Shown: in pieces, positions 1-8,398 of the stretch
How the letters are laid out: each line of letters starts with the position of its first letter
Numbering within the stretch: the stretch's first letter is position 1
NCBI GenBank assembly: GCA_015660915.1
Contig: JACTTZ010000003.1
Coordinates: forward strand, 68,479-132,478
Reading direction: 5' to 3'
Length of the DNA: 64,000 nt
DNA from: Methanomicrobia archaeon
GTDB lineage: Archaea > Halobacteriota > Bog-38 > Methanoflorentales > Methanoflorentaceae
Notes under the pieces: generated by a model
What the model was told of the DNA's origin: nothing
Databases searched by the model: none
Seen by the model: the letters and a program-made list of their open reading frames with translations, nothing else
Translations under genes and position numbers: made by a program

Positions 1-797
1 AAGTCAGTGAAATTGGAGATATGAGGAAGCTTTATCACTGCAATGTCTAGTGCGCCGTGTGAGGGGGGTAACGTGTCCGCAAGAGAAACGGAATCTTCAG
101 AAGGTAACCGGACGTTTACGTACGGAATGGTGCCTAAAACAGGGATGCCCGTGAGCTTCTCGAGCTGCTTGATTCCTGGCTCAAGCAGTTTTTCGTCACC
201 TCTGAATTTGTTAATGATGAAGCCTTTGATCCGACGCCGATCGTCGTCAGGGAGCAGTTGAACTGTCCCATATAGGCTCGCAAAGACGCCGCCTCGCTCG
301 ATGTCACCTATCAGGATTACGGGAGCGTCGACACTGCGCGCGACTCGCAGGTTCGCGATATCGCGCTCATAGAGGTTAATCTCGGCAGGACTGCCAGCAC
401 CTTCGATTACGATAATCTCGTGTGAACGAGCAAGCGTTTCTAGCGAATCGCAAACGTCCTTAAAGATGGCGTCTACTGAATCGTAGTACTCACCTACTTT
501 CCTGTCACCAAGGGGTTTTCCGTGCAAAATGACTTGTGAGATCAGGTCGCCTTTAGGCTTCAACAACACCGGATTCATATCAGCTGACGGTTCAACTTTA
601 GCAGCCCAAGCTTGTACAGCCTGAGCAATTCCGATCTCATCGCCGTCCTGCGTCACCCACGAATTCAAGCTCATGTTTTGTGACTTAAAAGGCGCCACTT
701 TGAATCCGCTATTCACCAAAATCCTACACAGCGCAGCAGCTATGATGCTCTTGCCAACGTGCGAAGCGGTCCCACAGACCATTACAAACCGTGCCAT
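1..797 (-). CDS. cobQ: Cobyric acid synthase CobQ, N-terminal part (cut by window edge)
   Basis: Glutamine-dependent amidase of cobamide synthesis that amidates adenosylcobyrinic acid a,c-diamide. About 265 N-terminal residues are present; the glutaminase half lies beyond the left edge. The dethiobiotin-synthetase-like P-loop is visible at residues 9-17 (GTASHVGKS), followed by SQNMSLNS, an EGAGSPAE motif and DIERGGVFASL, all typical of CobQ. The start is the ATG at 797-795; no clear Shine-Dalgarno precedes it. It follows aroC on the same strand after a 206-base gap in which I see no gene. Family assignment is firm. Confidence 0.93.
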   Translation of the reverse strand, partial: MARFVMVCGTASHVGKSIIAAALCRILVNSGFKVAPFKSQNMSLNSWVTQDGDEIGIAQAVQAWAAKVEPSADMNPVLLKPKGDLISQVILHGKPLGDRKVGEYYDSVDAIFKDVCDSLETLARSHEIIVIEGAGSPAEINLYERDIANLRVARSVDAPVILIGDIERGGVFASLYGTVQLLPDDDRRRIKGFIINKFRGDEKLLEPGIKQLEKLTGIPVLGTIPYVNVRLPSEDSVSLADTLPPSHGALDIAVIKLPHISNFTD

Positions 798-1003
798 GCT
801 GGACGATACCTGACGCTGCTTCCTGCAAGTTCCGTTTCCCGGATATGCGAGCTTGCGAGTTCCAGCACTTCTTATCGCAGACCTCGATAAATAGTTGTTG
901 GAAATCGCGGAGAACGGGTTTGACGCGCGGCGATGCTTTGAGGAGGCGATCCAACCCTGAATAAGAAACCGTTGCCGAAGGGCGCCTGTTGACTGCGCAA
1001 TGG

Positions 1004-2092
1004 TTAGACACGCACCGGGTGGATAAAGCCACCCTGTATCATTAAGTCGGCAAGCACGAGAGCAACCATAGCCTCAGCGACTGGCACTATCCTCGGCAAA
1101 ATGCATGGATCGTGTCTGCCTGAAACAGACAGATCGACTTCCTCCAACGTTTCCAAATCGACTGAGGTTTGCCGCCCTCCGACTGACGGGGTCGGTTTCA
1201 CAGCAATTCTGCAGATAATTGGCGCTCCGGTAGAAATGCCACCCAGAATTCCACCAGCCTTGTTCGTTTTGGTTTTTATCCGCCCACCCGTTGCGGTGAA
1301 CGGATCATTCATTTCTGTTCCTGTGAGTCTTGCCGACTGGAACCCTACGCCAATCTCAACCGCTTTTACAGCGCCAATGCTCATGAGCGCTTTGGCCAGT
1401 TCTGCGTCGAGCTTGCCAAACACAGGCTCACCGACTCCAGCCGGAACGTTAAAGGCGACGATTTCTGCAATTCCCCCGACGCTGTCGCCTGTCTTTTTCA
1501 TGCGTTCAACGCACGCAACCATCTCATCCGACGCAGCTGCGTCGCAGCATCGCACGATACTCCGCTCAGCTAGCAACAAATCTTCCGGGCTCTCAAAAAC
1601 GAACTTCGATTGTATCCCGTGAATTTCGACCACGTGCCCGAGCACGCGGACGGAGTGATGCGCCAGCAGCTCCTTCGCGACCGCTCCCGCAGCAACGCGA
1701 GCCGCTGTCTCACGTGCTGACGCCCTCCCACCGCCTCGGTGATCTCGCCATCCGTACTTCGCGTGAAACGTATAGTCGGCGTGTCCAGGGCGCGGCACGT
1801 GACGCAGCTCGTCATATGTGTGTGAGTCGACGTCTTCGTTTCGTATGACAATGGAGATGGGCGTACCAAGCGTCTTGTCTTCGTAGATGCCTGAGAGTAT
1901 CTCCGCAGTATCCTTTTCGGATCGTGGCGTGGTAACGTCACTCTGACCCGGACGTCTGCGGTTGAGGTCCTTTTGAATATCCTCTTGGGTTATTCGCAAC
2001 CCCGCAGGACACCCGTCGATGACTACTCCCGTAGCTGGACCGTGGCTCTCACCCCACGTCGTTACCCTAAAGATGCGTCCCCAAGTGTTCAT
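1004..2092 (-). CDS. aroC: Chorismate synthase
   Basis: Converts 5-enolpyruvylshikimate 3-phosphate to chorismate, the last common step of aromatic amino acid synthesis, using reduced FMN. The 362-residue product is of normal length and has the signature segments: GESHG near residue 14, the RPGHAD/DHRGGGR region around residues 100-125, and the C-terminal GRHDPC. It lies 26 bases downstream of aroA on the same strand, so the two consecutive shikimate steps are very probably one transcript. Confidence 0.97.
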   Translation of the reverse strand: MNTWGRIFRVTTWGESHGPATGVVIDGCPAGLRITQEDIQKDLNRRRPGQSDVTTPRSEKDTAEILSGIYEDKTLGTPISIVIRNEDVDSHTYDELRHVPRPGHADYTFHAKYGWRDHRGGGRASARETAARVAAGAVAKELLAHHSVRVLGHVVEIHGIQSKFVFESPEDLLLAERSIVRCCDAAASDEMVACVERMKKTGDSVGGIAEIVAFNVPAGVGEPVFGKLDAELAKALMSIGAVKAVEIGVGFQSARLTGTEMNDPFTATGGRIKTKTNKAGGILGGISTGAPIICRIAVKPTPSVGGRQTSVDLETLEEVDLSVSGRHDPCILPRIVPVAEAMVALVLADLMIQGGFIHPVRV

Positions 2093-2118
2093 ACAACGCG
2101 AATCTCCCGCAATGAGTT

Positions 2119-3396
2119 TCAGAAGGTCTCAATACTCGTCGGCTCGAGATTTGCTCCTAGGGCAAAAATATCATCAAAGAAGTCCGGATAAGATACCTTA
2201 ACCGATTCTGCGGTGTCAATCTGGGTTTCTCCATCCGCCCCTAACGCTGCGACAGCAAGCGCCATAACGATGCGATGGTCGCCATATCCGCTTAAAGAAG
2301 CTCCTTTGGGTGTCCCTCCCTGGATTCGCAACGTATCATCCACCTTCTTGATGTCCACCTGCATTTTGCGCAGTTCTGTAATCATAGCGATAAGTCTATC
2401 TGTCTCTTTATAGCGCAAATGAGCGACGTTAGAGATTTCAGTAGTTCCTTTTGCGTACGCGCCTAGAACGGCGAGTATCGGAACAAGATCTGGGACATCG
2501 CCGGCGTCTATAGTGACACCGCGCAGCTCGGCACCGTCGGCGGTAACCACATCACCTTCCCACGAGATGTTAGCCCCCATCTCTTTGAGGATGGGCACAA
2601 TTCTCTCATCACCTTGTTTCGATTCAGAAAGATTATGCACGCTTACTCGTGAGTTGGTAATGGCGGCCGCACTTAGATGGAATGCGGCGGACGAAAAATC
2701 GCCGGGAATCAGAAAATCTGTGTCTGCATACTGCTGACAACACGGCACCATAAACTCGTGATAATCGGTGCTTAAGTTGATCTGTGCCTGATTCAGCAGT
2801 TCGAGCGTCATGTCGACGTACGGCCGCGACCGCAGGTTGTGCACGTTTAGCGTCGTGTCCGCTTGACAAAGAGGGCACGCGATCAAAAGCGCAGACAAGA
2901 ACTGCGAGCTCATCGGATTCGTAAGAGCTGATCTCCCGCCTGAAAGCACGCCTTGTACGATCACCGGCGCCATACCGTTTGCCTTTGTCGCTGCAACTTT
3001 TGCCCCGAGCTCATTAAGGGCGTCGATGAGTTGAGAGCTCGGTCGGGTTCTTAGCGATGCGTCCCCTGTCAAAACGGTCGTGCCGTCAATCAGGGAGCAG
3101 ACCCCAATCATGAATCGCAACGTCGTTCCCGAGTTCTGGCAATCTATTACGTTCTCTGGCTGTTGGGGCTCTCCTTGCACCCCATCGACAACAAACGTAT
3201 CACCTACAGGATTTATAGTAGCACCGATCGCCTCGCACGCGTTCACCGTCGCGCACGTATCTTCAGAGACGAGAGGTTTGATCACGCGTGAGGTCTTCGC
3301 CAAGCTGGCCATGACTATGGCACGGTGAGTATAGCTTTTCGACGGAGGGGCGTCCAGCTTGCCGCGAATCGTGGATTGCAAGACCTTCACGTTCAT
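2119..3396 (-). CDS. aroA: 3-phosphoshikimate 1-carboxyvinyltransferase (EPSP synthase)
   Basis: Transfers the enolpyruvyl group of PEP to shikimate 3-phosphate. The 425-residue protein has the two-domain EPSP synthase motifs in order: [10 protein letters not shown] at the N-terminus, NSGTTLRFM near residue 87, [28 protein letters not shown] and YGDHRI near the C-terminus. The start ATG at 3396-3394 sits about 25-30 bases from an A/T box (3419-3428 read on the minus strand), which suggests a leaderless message. First gene of the aroA-aroC pair. Confidence 0.97.
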   Translation of the reverse strand: MNVKVLQSTIRGKLDAPPSKSYTHRAIVMASLAKTSRVIKPLVSEDTCATVNACEAIGATINPVGDTFVVDGVQGEPQQPENVIDCQNSGTTLRFMIGVCSLIDGTTVLTGDASLRTRPSSQLIDALNELGAKVAATKANGMAPVIVQGVLSGGRSALTNPMSSQFLSALLIACPLCQADTTLNVHNLRSRPYVDMTLELLNQAQINLSTDYHEFMVPCCQQYADTDFLIPGDFSSAAFHLSAAAITNSRVSVHNLSESKQGDERIVPILKEMGANISWEGDVVTADGAELRGVTIDAGDVPDLVPILAVLGAYAKGTTEISNVAHLRYKETDRLIAMITELRKMQVDIKKVDDTLRIQGGTPKGASLSGYGDHRIVMALAVAALGADGETQIDTAESVKVSYPDFFDDIFALGANLEPTSIETF

Positions 3397-3430
3397 AATA
3401 TATGAATGATTAGAATCAATTTATTTAAAC
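3397..3430. promoter_or_regulatory. Divergent, interleaved promoters of aroA and the HTH gene
   Basis: Two A/T-rich boxes lie in the 45-base gap between the divergent genes. TTTAAATAAA read on the minus strand at about 3419-3428 is at the right distance for a leaderless aroA start at 3396. ATAATATATG at 3397-3406 on the plus strand is at the right distance for the HTH start at 3442. Each box therefore lies inside the other gene's promoter. Positions are by eye. Confidence 0.5.
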
Positions 3431-3441
3431 GTGTGGTAGTA

Positions 3442-3744
3442 ATGTTAGATCGACTGGAAAACGAGATAGAAATGCTTGAGAGGCACCTCGAAGTTTTAAA
3501 CGCAGTCGTTGTCGGAGAGCCCATTGGGATTTCGAAGTTGTCAGAAATGACCGGACATTCCAAGTACAAAGTGCGCTACTCGCTGCGAATATTGGAGCAA
3601 GAGGGTTTGATCAAGCCATCACCTTACGGAGCAATTACGAGCACTAGGATTTCAGAGTTTATTCAGAACTACGAGCAGCTTCTAGATCAGTTTCTGAAGA
3701 AACTAACCGAAGTCAAAGCAAACTATAAGATTACGAAAGACTGA
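3442..3744 (+). CDS. Small winged-helix DNA-binding protein, putative regulator
   Basis: About 100 residues. The N-terminal third (MLDRLENEIEMLERHLEVL) is a likely amphipathic or coiled helix; a helix-turn-helix follows at about residues 35-65 with GISKLSEMTGHSKYKVRYS, and the C-terminal helix may serve in dimerisation. It resembles small archaeal predicted regulators, but I cannot name its ligand or targets. An ATG at 3406 would add 12 residues, but it lies inside the presumed TATA box, so I prefer 3442. Divergent from aroA, so regulation of the shikimate genes or of itself is possible but unproven. Confidence 0.72.
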   Translation: MLDRLENEIEMLERHLEVLNAVVVGEPIGISKLSEMTGHSKYKVRYSLRILEQEGLIKPSPYGAITSTRISEFIQNYEQLLDQFLKKLTEVKANYKITKD

Positions 3745-3840
3745 AGCTTAATAGAGGCCCATAACGAGCGTTACTCGTCGCGCAAATGGTTCTACGACCT
3801 CAAAGCTTAAGTAAAAAAACACACTAGAGAGAGATGTGAA

Positions 3841-3913
3841 GCCGCCATAACTCAGTTGGTAGAGTGCGTGGCTGTTAACCACGATGTCACAGGTTCGAGC
3901 CCTGTTGGCGGCG
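3841..3913 (+). tRNA. tRNA-Asn (GTT)
   Basis: Full cloverleaf of 73 bases: acceptor GCCGCCA/TGGCGGC, anticodon loop CTGTTAA, T-stem ACAGG/CCTGT, discriminator G, no encoded CCA. A weak A/T box (CTTAAGTAA, about 3805-3813) lies roughly 30 bases upstream and probably serves this tRNA and the next one. Confidence 0.96.
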
Positions 3914-3918
3914 TCGAA

Positions 3919-3993
3919 GGGCCTGTAGCTTAGCCAGGTCAGAGCGCCCGGCTCATAACCGGGCGGTCACCGGTTCAAATCCGGTCAGGCCCA
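3919..3993 (+). tRNA. tRNA with CAT anticodon (elongator Met, or Ile2)
   Basis: Cloverleaf of 75 bases, acceptor GGGCCTG/CAGGCCC, discriminator A, anticodon loop CTCATAA. It begins 5 bases after tRNA-Asn. CAT may be elongator Met or the Ile2 species whose C34 is modified to agmatidine. The GGGCC acceptor is similar to the tRNA-Ile(GAT) in this window, while the CCCGG anticodon stem is more like elongator Met, so I leave the identity open. Confidence 0.88.
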
Positions 3994-3996
3994 CCT

Positions 3997-4027
3997 CTAA
4001 GGTTTTATGGCTATAAAAGGGCCTTAG
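3997..4027 (+). other. Long hairpin directly behind the CAT tRNA, with an internal TATAAAAG
   Basis: CTAAGG (3997-4002) and TTTTAT (4003-4008) pair with ATAAAA (4013-4018) and CCTTAG (4022-4027), with a GGCT loop and a GGG bulge. It could be a processing or termination structure for the tRNA transcript. The right arm also contains TATAAAAG, which could be a promoter for a GC-rich stretch at 4030-4110. Confidence 0.45.
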
Positions 4028-4295
4028 TACTAGTGGCCGCGCGACATGGGCGACGTGGCCAGCCAGGTTGCGGCCGTGCGCCAATTTCGCTTTTGCTCGA
4101 GATAATAACCGACTTGAACGAAGCAGATTGATCTGCCGCCCGTTATTGCGCCGCGAATGGCTTTCTGGCTCGTACGAATCAAGCGACACCGAGCCAAATA
4201 AATATGAGACTAGCCATAAGGCATACGGCACGACTGGATCGCCGTTATATTTGATCGGCGTTTTCGAACGCATTAAACTGAGCAGCGTGATCTAT
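4028..4295 (+). other. Non-coding stretch upstream of tyrS with its promoter
   Basis: Contains a GC-rich segment (4033-4085) capable of pairing GGCCGC/GCGGCC-type elements, no convincing reading frame, and the tyrS promoter: TTATATTT at 4245-4252, some 44 bases before the GTG start. The frame upstream of tyrS is open back to 4068, but the promoter position argues against an N-terminal extension. Confidence 0.5.
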
Positions 4296-5249
4296 GTGAA
4301 GTTCGAACAAGTTATGAACAATGTGGAAGAGGCCGTGACCGAAGATGAGCTAGCTGCCCTCCTCGATACTGAGACAAACATTACTGCTTATGCTGGTTAC
4401 GAACCCAGCGGGCAACTCCATCTTGGGCACCTCCTCACGGCCTACAAGCTCATTGACCTACAATCGGCTGGCGTCGACATCATCGTGCTGCTGGCAGACC
4501 TGCACGCATACCTAAACGAGAAGGGTACGATTGACCAAATCCGCGAGTGGGCGCGCCACTATCAAGAGTGCTTTACCGCCCTAGGCCTTGCCGAAGAGAC
4601 AAGATTCATGCTCGGAAGCGACTACCAGCTCGAACCTGACTATACGAAGCTAATTCTAAGACTAGCGAGGCACACCACGCTGAACCGAGCTCGGCGCAGT
4701 ATGGACGAGGTGTCAAGAAATGCAGAAGACCCGGTTGTGTCACAAATGATCTATCCGATTATGCAGACAGCAGATATAGGGTACTTGAACATCGACATCG
4801 CAGTCGGTGGGATCGACCAGCGAAAGATTCACATGTTGGCACGTGAAGAGCTCCATTCGATGGGATTCCAATCCCCTGTTTGCATACACACGCCAATTCT
4901 CCTCGGCCTTGACGGAAATAAAATGTCCTCGTCTAAGAACAACCTCATTGCCGTCGAAGACTCGCCCGAATCTATCAAAAAGAAAGTTGACTCTGCTTAT
5001 TGTCCGGCACGAACTATCCAAGACAATCCCGTCCTCCAATTATACCGGTATTTCATCTTCCCTCGATTTAAACAAGTCGAGCTTGAGCGACCAAAACAAT
5101 ATGGCGGTCCGATCGGTTACGAAGAGTTCGCCAAACTCGAGACAGACTTCGCCGCCGGCAAACTGCACCCGTTGGATCTCAAAAACGGTGCAGCAACGTA
5201 TATCGAACGAATCGTCGGTCCTATTCGCGGCGTGTTATATAGCGATTAA
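4296..5249 (+). CDS. tyrS: Tyrosyl-tRNA synthetase
   Basis: Class I synthetase charging tRNA-Tyr, 317 residues, the usual compact archaeal/eukaryotic form. The HIGH-type motif appears in [12 protein letters not shown] and the KMSKS-type motif as KMSSS. I choose GTG at 4296 because GTGATC (4287-4292), complementary to the 16S 3' end, lies 3 bases upstream and because the product then begins like other archaeal TyrRS ([15 protein letters not shown]). A tRNA-Tyr with C1-G72, the archaeal identity pair, is encoded at 13.3 kb. Confidence 0.96.
   Translation: MKFEQVMNNVEEAVTEDELAALLDTETNITAYAGYEPSGQLHLGHLLTAYKLIDLQSAGVDIIVLLADLHAYLNEKGTIDQIREWARHYQECFTALGLAEETRFMLGSDYQLEPDYTKLILRLARHTTLNRARRSMDEVSRNAEDPVVSQMIYPIMQTADIGYLNIDIAVGGIDQRKIHMLAREELHSMGFQSPVCIHTPILLGLDGNKMSSSKNNLIAVEDSPESIKKKVDSAYCPARTIQDNPVLQLYRYFIFPRFKQVELERPKQYGGPIGYEEFAKLETDFAAGKLHPLDLKNGAATYIERIVGPIRGVLYSD
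5235..5242 (+). promoter_or_regulatory. Probable TATA box of aIF1A inside the end of tyrS
   Basis: TTATATAG at 5235-5242. Transcription would start near 5262-5266, downstream of the in-frame TTG at 5254 and upstream of the Shine-Dalgarno at 5294. This supports a start further downstream than the TTG. Confidence 0.5.
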
Positions 5250-5304
5250 TCCGTTGCCGGGAGAAAACAGGGACCTGCAGCTGCATTACGAACGAGGTGT
5301 TTCG

Positions 5305-5586
5305 CTGGGCGAACAACAAACGAAGGTAAGACTGCCTCGAGTGGAGCAGGATGAGATCCTCGGGATAGTGGAGAGCATGCTCGGCGCAAATAGGGTGAAA
5401 GTGAGGTCGATGGACGGCAAAACTCGCATGGGAAGGATTCTAGGTAAAATGAAAAAGCGAGTTTGGCTGCGTGTCGGAGATGTTATTGTTATGGTGCCTT
5501 GGACTTTTGACGACGACAAGGCAGACATCGCATGGCGGTACCAAGGCACGCAGGTTGAGTGGCTGAAGAAGAGTGGGTATTTATAG
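5305..5586 (+). CDS. eif1A: Translation initiation factor aIF1A
   Basis: OB-fold factor that binds the A site of the small subunit and helps aIF1 and aIF2 select the start codon. The product aligns over its full length with aIF1A ([33 protein letters not shown]). No ATG, GTG or TTG gives a sensible start: GTG at 5341 removes the basic N-terminal tail (TKVRLPR) and TTG at 5254 probably lies before the transcription start. A CTG at 5305 lies 5 bases after GAGGTG (5294-5299) and gives a 93-residue protein starting [12 protein letters not shown], close to the usual length. I infer a CTG start. Confidence 0.9.
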   Translation: MGEQQTKVRLPRVEQDEILGIVESMLGANRVKVRSMDGKTRMGRILGKMKKRVWLRVGDVIVMVPWTFDDDKADIAWRYQGTQVEWLKKSGYL

Positions 5587-5630
5587 TAACCGCAAGGAGT
5601 GGCGCGCCGCCCCGGTCTATCAAAAAATTG

Positions 5631-6419
5631 ATGACAGACGTGTTTGACCTGATTGAAAAAAAAATTGAGCGCATCGAACGAGACGTTGACAAGCTTCGTG
5701 TCCGCGACAAAGAAGCAGACGATTTCAAGGTGCAAGAGGAAGTATTCGACGAACCTACCCTCAAAGCTCTCTATCATCTCGCAAGCAGCGGGTTGATCCA
5801 GGCGCTCGGTGGGGTTATTTCGACGGGAAAAGAGGCAAACGTTTTCCACGCGCTAGGGCCCGACAAACGAGAGCTTGCGATTAAAATATATCGAATCAAA
5901 ACGAGCGACTTTAAGGCAATGCAAGATTATATTTTAGGCGATCACAGATTCGCGCGCGTCAAAAAAGCAAAAAAGGACGTGGTTTTTGCGTGGACAAAAA
6001 AAGAGTTCCGGAACTTGACGCGTGCGTCAAAAGCCCGCGTTCGCGTCCCCGAACCGCTCAAATATAGAGAGAATGTCCTTGTCATGGAGTTTATGGGAAA
6101 AGATGGCGTTGCTTTTCCGCTTCTGAAGCAGGCGATAGACAGCGTAGAAAACGTCGAACAGGTATACCAAACGACGATCGAGTTTATGAAAAGGCTCTAC
6201 CGTGATGCTCGCTTAGTACACGCAGATCTCAGCGAGTACAATATACTTATCGATGAACAAGGCGACCCCGTGTTTATTGATATGGGGCAGTCGGTGCTTA
6301 CCGATCATCCTCGAGCGCAGGAGTTTCTACGCCGCGACGTCAGCAACGTGATCAAGTTCTTTAACGAATACGGATTTGCGGCTTCGGAAATCACGGTTTT
6401 AAGAGAGATCATTGAATGA
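5631..6419 (+). CDS. rio1: RIO1-type serine protein kinase
   Basis: Atypical kinase involved in late maturation of the small ribosomal subunit. Motifs in the 262-residue product: STGKEANV nucleotide loop, the HADLSEYN catalytic loop, and the IDMGQSV metal-binding loop in place of DFG. A GTG at 5559 would overlap aIF1A by 28 bases and add residues that merely re-read its end, so ATG 5631 is preferred. The stop overlaps the KH gene by 4 bases (ATGA), so the two are translationally coupled. Confidence 0.94.
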   Translation: MTDVFDLIEKKIERIERDVDKLRVRDKEADDFKVQEEVFDEPTLKALYHLASSGLIQALGGVISTGKEANVFHALGPDKRELAIKIYRIKTSDFKAMQDYILGDHRFARVKKAKKDVVFAWTKKEFRNLTRASKARVRVPEPLKYRENVLVMEFMGKDGVAFPLLKQAIDSVENVEQVYQTTIEFMKRLYRDARLVHADLSEYNILIDEQGDPVFIDMGQSVLTDHPRAQEFLRRDVSNVIKFFNEYGFAASEITVLREIIE

Positions 6420-6952
6420 TAGAGTATCTTAAGGTTCCCAAAGACCGCATAGGGGTCATTATTGGCACCCACGGGAGCACGAAAGCGCAGATTGAGGAAA
6501 AAGGCGAAGTGATGCTTGACATCGATAGCGTCGAGGGGACCGTTTCAATCGAAAGCGATTCGCTCAGCATTTTAAACGCGACAGAGGTCATCAATGCCAT
6601 TGCTCGCGGTTTTAGCCCGGAGAAGGCGTTCAGGATTTTCGAAGATGAACAAATAACCCTCGACATTATAGACTTATCAAAGGTTACTGATACGCCCAAG
6701 GAACTTAAACGCATCATGGGGCGTATTATTGGAAAAGAGGGTAGAACTCGGGAAGCTCTCGAAAATCTAACTGGCGCGAACGTGTCAATCTATGGCAAGA
6801 CAGTCAGCACGATTGGGTACGTTGATCAAATCCAGACCGTGAGAAAAGCGATCGAGATGCTCGCAGAGGGGTCCAAACACGCTGCTGTTTACAGCTTCCT
6901 TGAAAGAAAACGACAAGAACTGAAACGTTCCCAGATGGACTATCTCGAATGA
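6416..6952 (+). CDS. KH-domain RNA-binding protein, Dim2/Pno1-like
   Basis: 178 residues with two KH-like modules. The GxxG loops are visible as IIGTHGS near residue 14 and IIGKEGR near residue 102. It belongs to the archaeal family related to eukaryotic Krr1/Dim2(Pno1), which binds near the 16S 3' end; archaeal Dim2p is reported to interact with aIF2-alpha. ATGA overlaps join it to rio1 upstream and to the fumarase gene downstream, and the rio1-KH pairing is common in archaea and fits a role in small-subunit assembly. Confidence 0.93.
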   Translation: MIEYLKVPKDRIGVIIGTHGSTKAQIEEKGEVMLDIDSVEGTVSIESDSLSILNATEVINAIARGFSPEKAFRIFEDEQITLDIIDLSKVTDTPKELKRIMGRIIGKEGRTREALENLTGANVSIYGKTVSTIGYVDQIQTVRKAIEMLAEGSKHAAVYSFLERKRQELKRSQMDYLE

Positions 6953-7767
6953 ACAATGCCGTCCAGAGAGAAGCATTCATAAGTCACACAATAGACGCGC
7001 TGCTCGAAGCTGAGACACAACTCCCCAGCGATGTCAGGAGTGCCCTCACCAGTGCAATCAAGGCTGAGACAAACAAGCGGGCAAAAGAACAGCTACAAGC
7101 GATTCTTGAAAATGCCGAGCTTGCAGCTGCTGCAAGCCTCCCCATGTGTCAGGATACCGGCATTCCAGTTTTCTTTTTGGAGATAGGACGAAGATCAAGC
7201 ATCGACTTCAGCCTGAAAGAGGCGCTTGCGACTGCCGTTCAGCGCGCGACCGACTTAATTCCCCTAAGGAAACACGCGGTTGACCCAATAACACGAGCGA
7301 ACTCCGACGCGCCGCTATTCGATATCCTCTATGATGTTTGCGACGGGGACGAGCTTTCTGTGGCGGTGCTCATCAAAGGAGCGGGTTCAGAAAACGCAAG
7401 CGCCCTGGCCATGCTCGAGCCGACGCAAGATGTCATGTCGTTCGTCCTCAACACGATATGGGAAAGCGGCGGCAAGCCATGCCCACCAGTTATCGTCGGA
7501 CTTGGCATCGGCAGCACATTTGACGGCTGTGCACGGCTGGCCAAAAAAACCCTTTTCCGATACCTTAATGAAAAAGAGAGCGCATTTGAAGTAGAAATTT
7601 TGGAGAACATTAACAAACTCGGCATCGGACCAATGGGCCTCGGAGGCCGTACTACCGCTTTGCGCGTTTTTGTCGAAAAGGCTCCTTGTCACACAGCAAT
7701 GCTTCCTGTCGCAGTAGCTGTCCAGTGTTGGGCAGACAGAAAAGCTCGCTTCCGCATGAAATTGTAG
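6949..7767 (+). CDS. fumA: Fumarate hydratase class I, alpha (N-terminal) subunit
   Basis: Iron-sulfur subunit of the two-part archaeal fumarase, which interconverts fumarate and malate. 272 residues. The cluster cysteines are seen in MCQDTGIP (about residue 66), KPCPP and DGCARLAKK; GLGGRTTAL near the C-terminus is also typical. It starts within the stop of the KH gene (ATGA) and is followed 16 bases later by the beta subunit, so both halves are made from one transcript. Confidence 0.95.
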   Translation: MNNAVQREAFISHTIDALLEAETQLPSDVRSALTSAIKAETNKRAKEQLQAILENAELAAAASLPMCQDTGIPVFFLEIGRRSSIDFSLKEALATAVQRATDLIPLRKHAVDPITRANSDAPLFDILYDVCDGDELSVAVLIKGAGSENASALAMLEPTQDVMSFVLNTIWESGGKPCPPVIVGLGIGSTFDGCARLAKKTLFRYLNEKESAFEVEILENINKLGIGPMGLGGRTTALRVFVEKAPCHTAMLPVAVAVQCWADRKARFRMKL

Positions 7768-7783
7768 CAAGCAGCTTCTGGAA

Positions 7784-8350
7784 ATGGTGTATATGTCGTC
7801 CGTTCTGAATACTCCCATACGCCCCGAAGACGTGCGCTCGTTTAAGGTAGGCGACGTCGTGTATATCAGCGGCGTAATCTACACGTCCAGAGACAAGGCA
7901 CATGTCAAGATGCTGTCTGATCCGAAACGCCCCTTCAGTTTGCAAAATGCGTGCATCTACCATAGCGGCCCGCTTGTCGTAAAACAGGAGCTCACATATC
8001 GCGTAATAGCCGCCGGACCGACGACCAGTGCGCGAATGAATAGGCAGACGCCCGCGATTATAAAGCAGGGCGTGACCGCAATAATCGGCAAAGGGGGCAT
8101 GTCGGCAGAAGTCGCCCACTCGATGACTGGCCGGTGCTTTTATCTCGCTTTCCCTGGAGGTTGCGGGATATTAGCTCGAGAGAGGATAGAAAAGGTCTTA
8201 GACGTGTACTACACCGAGCTCGGCTTTACGGAAGCTGTTTGGAAACTGCAGGTGCGAGACTTTGGCCCACTTTTAGTAGCGATAGACTCTTACGGCGAGA
8301 GTATCTACGAAACCATTAAGGAGAGCTCGCGCGAGAGACTCCTTCAATAA
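7784..8350 (+). CDS. fumB: Fumarate hydratase class I, beta (C-terminal) subunit
   Basis: 188-residue partner of the preceding subunit; together they make one class I fumarase. The motifs GPTTSARM, GKGGM and FPGGCG match the beta-domain of class I fumarases and tartrate dehydratases. Starts at ATG 7784 or ATG 7793 are both possible; neither has a well-placed Shine-Dalgarno. L-tartrate dehydratase is the alternative function, but with no tartrate genes nearby fumarase is more likely, feeding a partial tricarboxylic acid pathway. Confidence 0.93.
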   Translation: MVYMSSVLNTPIRPEDVRSFKVGDVVYISGVIYTSRDKAHVKMLSDPKRPFSLQNACIYHSGPLVVKQELTYRVIAAGPTTSARMNRQTPAIIKQGVTAIIGKGGMSAEVAHSMTGRCFYLAFPGGCGILARERIEKVLDVYYTELGFTEAVWKLQVRDFGPLLVAIDSYGESIYETIKESSRERLLQ

Positions 8351-8398
8351 TCACCTTATCGCAAAGGCCCACGATACGAAGCGTTATCAGTCGTTTTT

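Noticed and set aside
724-1032. 102-codon minus-strand frame between cobQ and aroC
   Set aside because: It starts within aroC and ends within cobQ in another frame, with no recognisable motif; the 206-base gap alone is too short and has no ribosome signal.
4068-4295. 76-residue N-terminal extension of tyrosyl-tRNA synthetase
   Set aside because: The frame is open, but the TATA box lies at 4245-4252 and a Shine-Dalgarno fits GTG 4296; the extension has no family similarity.
4807-5304. Long upstream extension of the aIF1A frame through tyrS
   Set aside because: It reads tyrS in another frame. The aIF1A family starts near residue TKVRLPR, and the promoter and Shine-Dalgarno are at 5235 and 5294.
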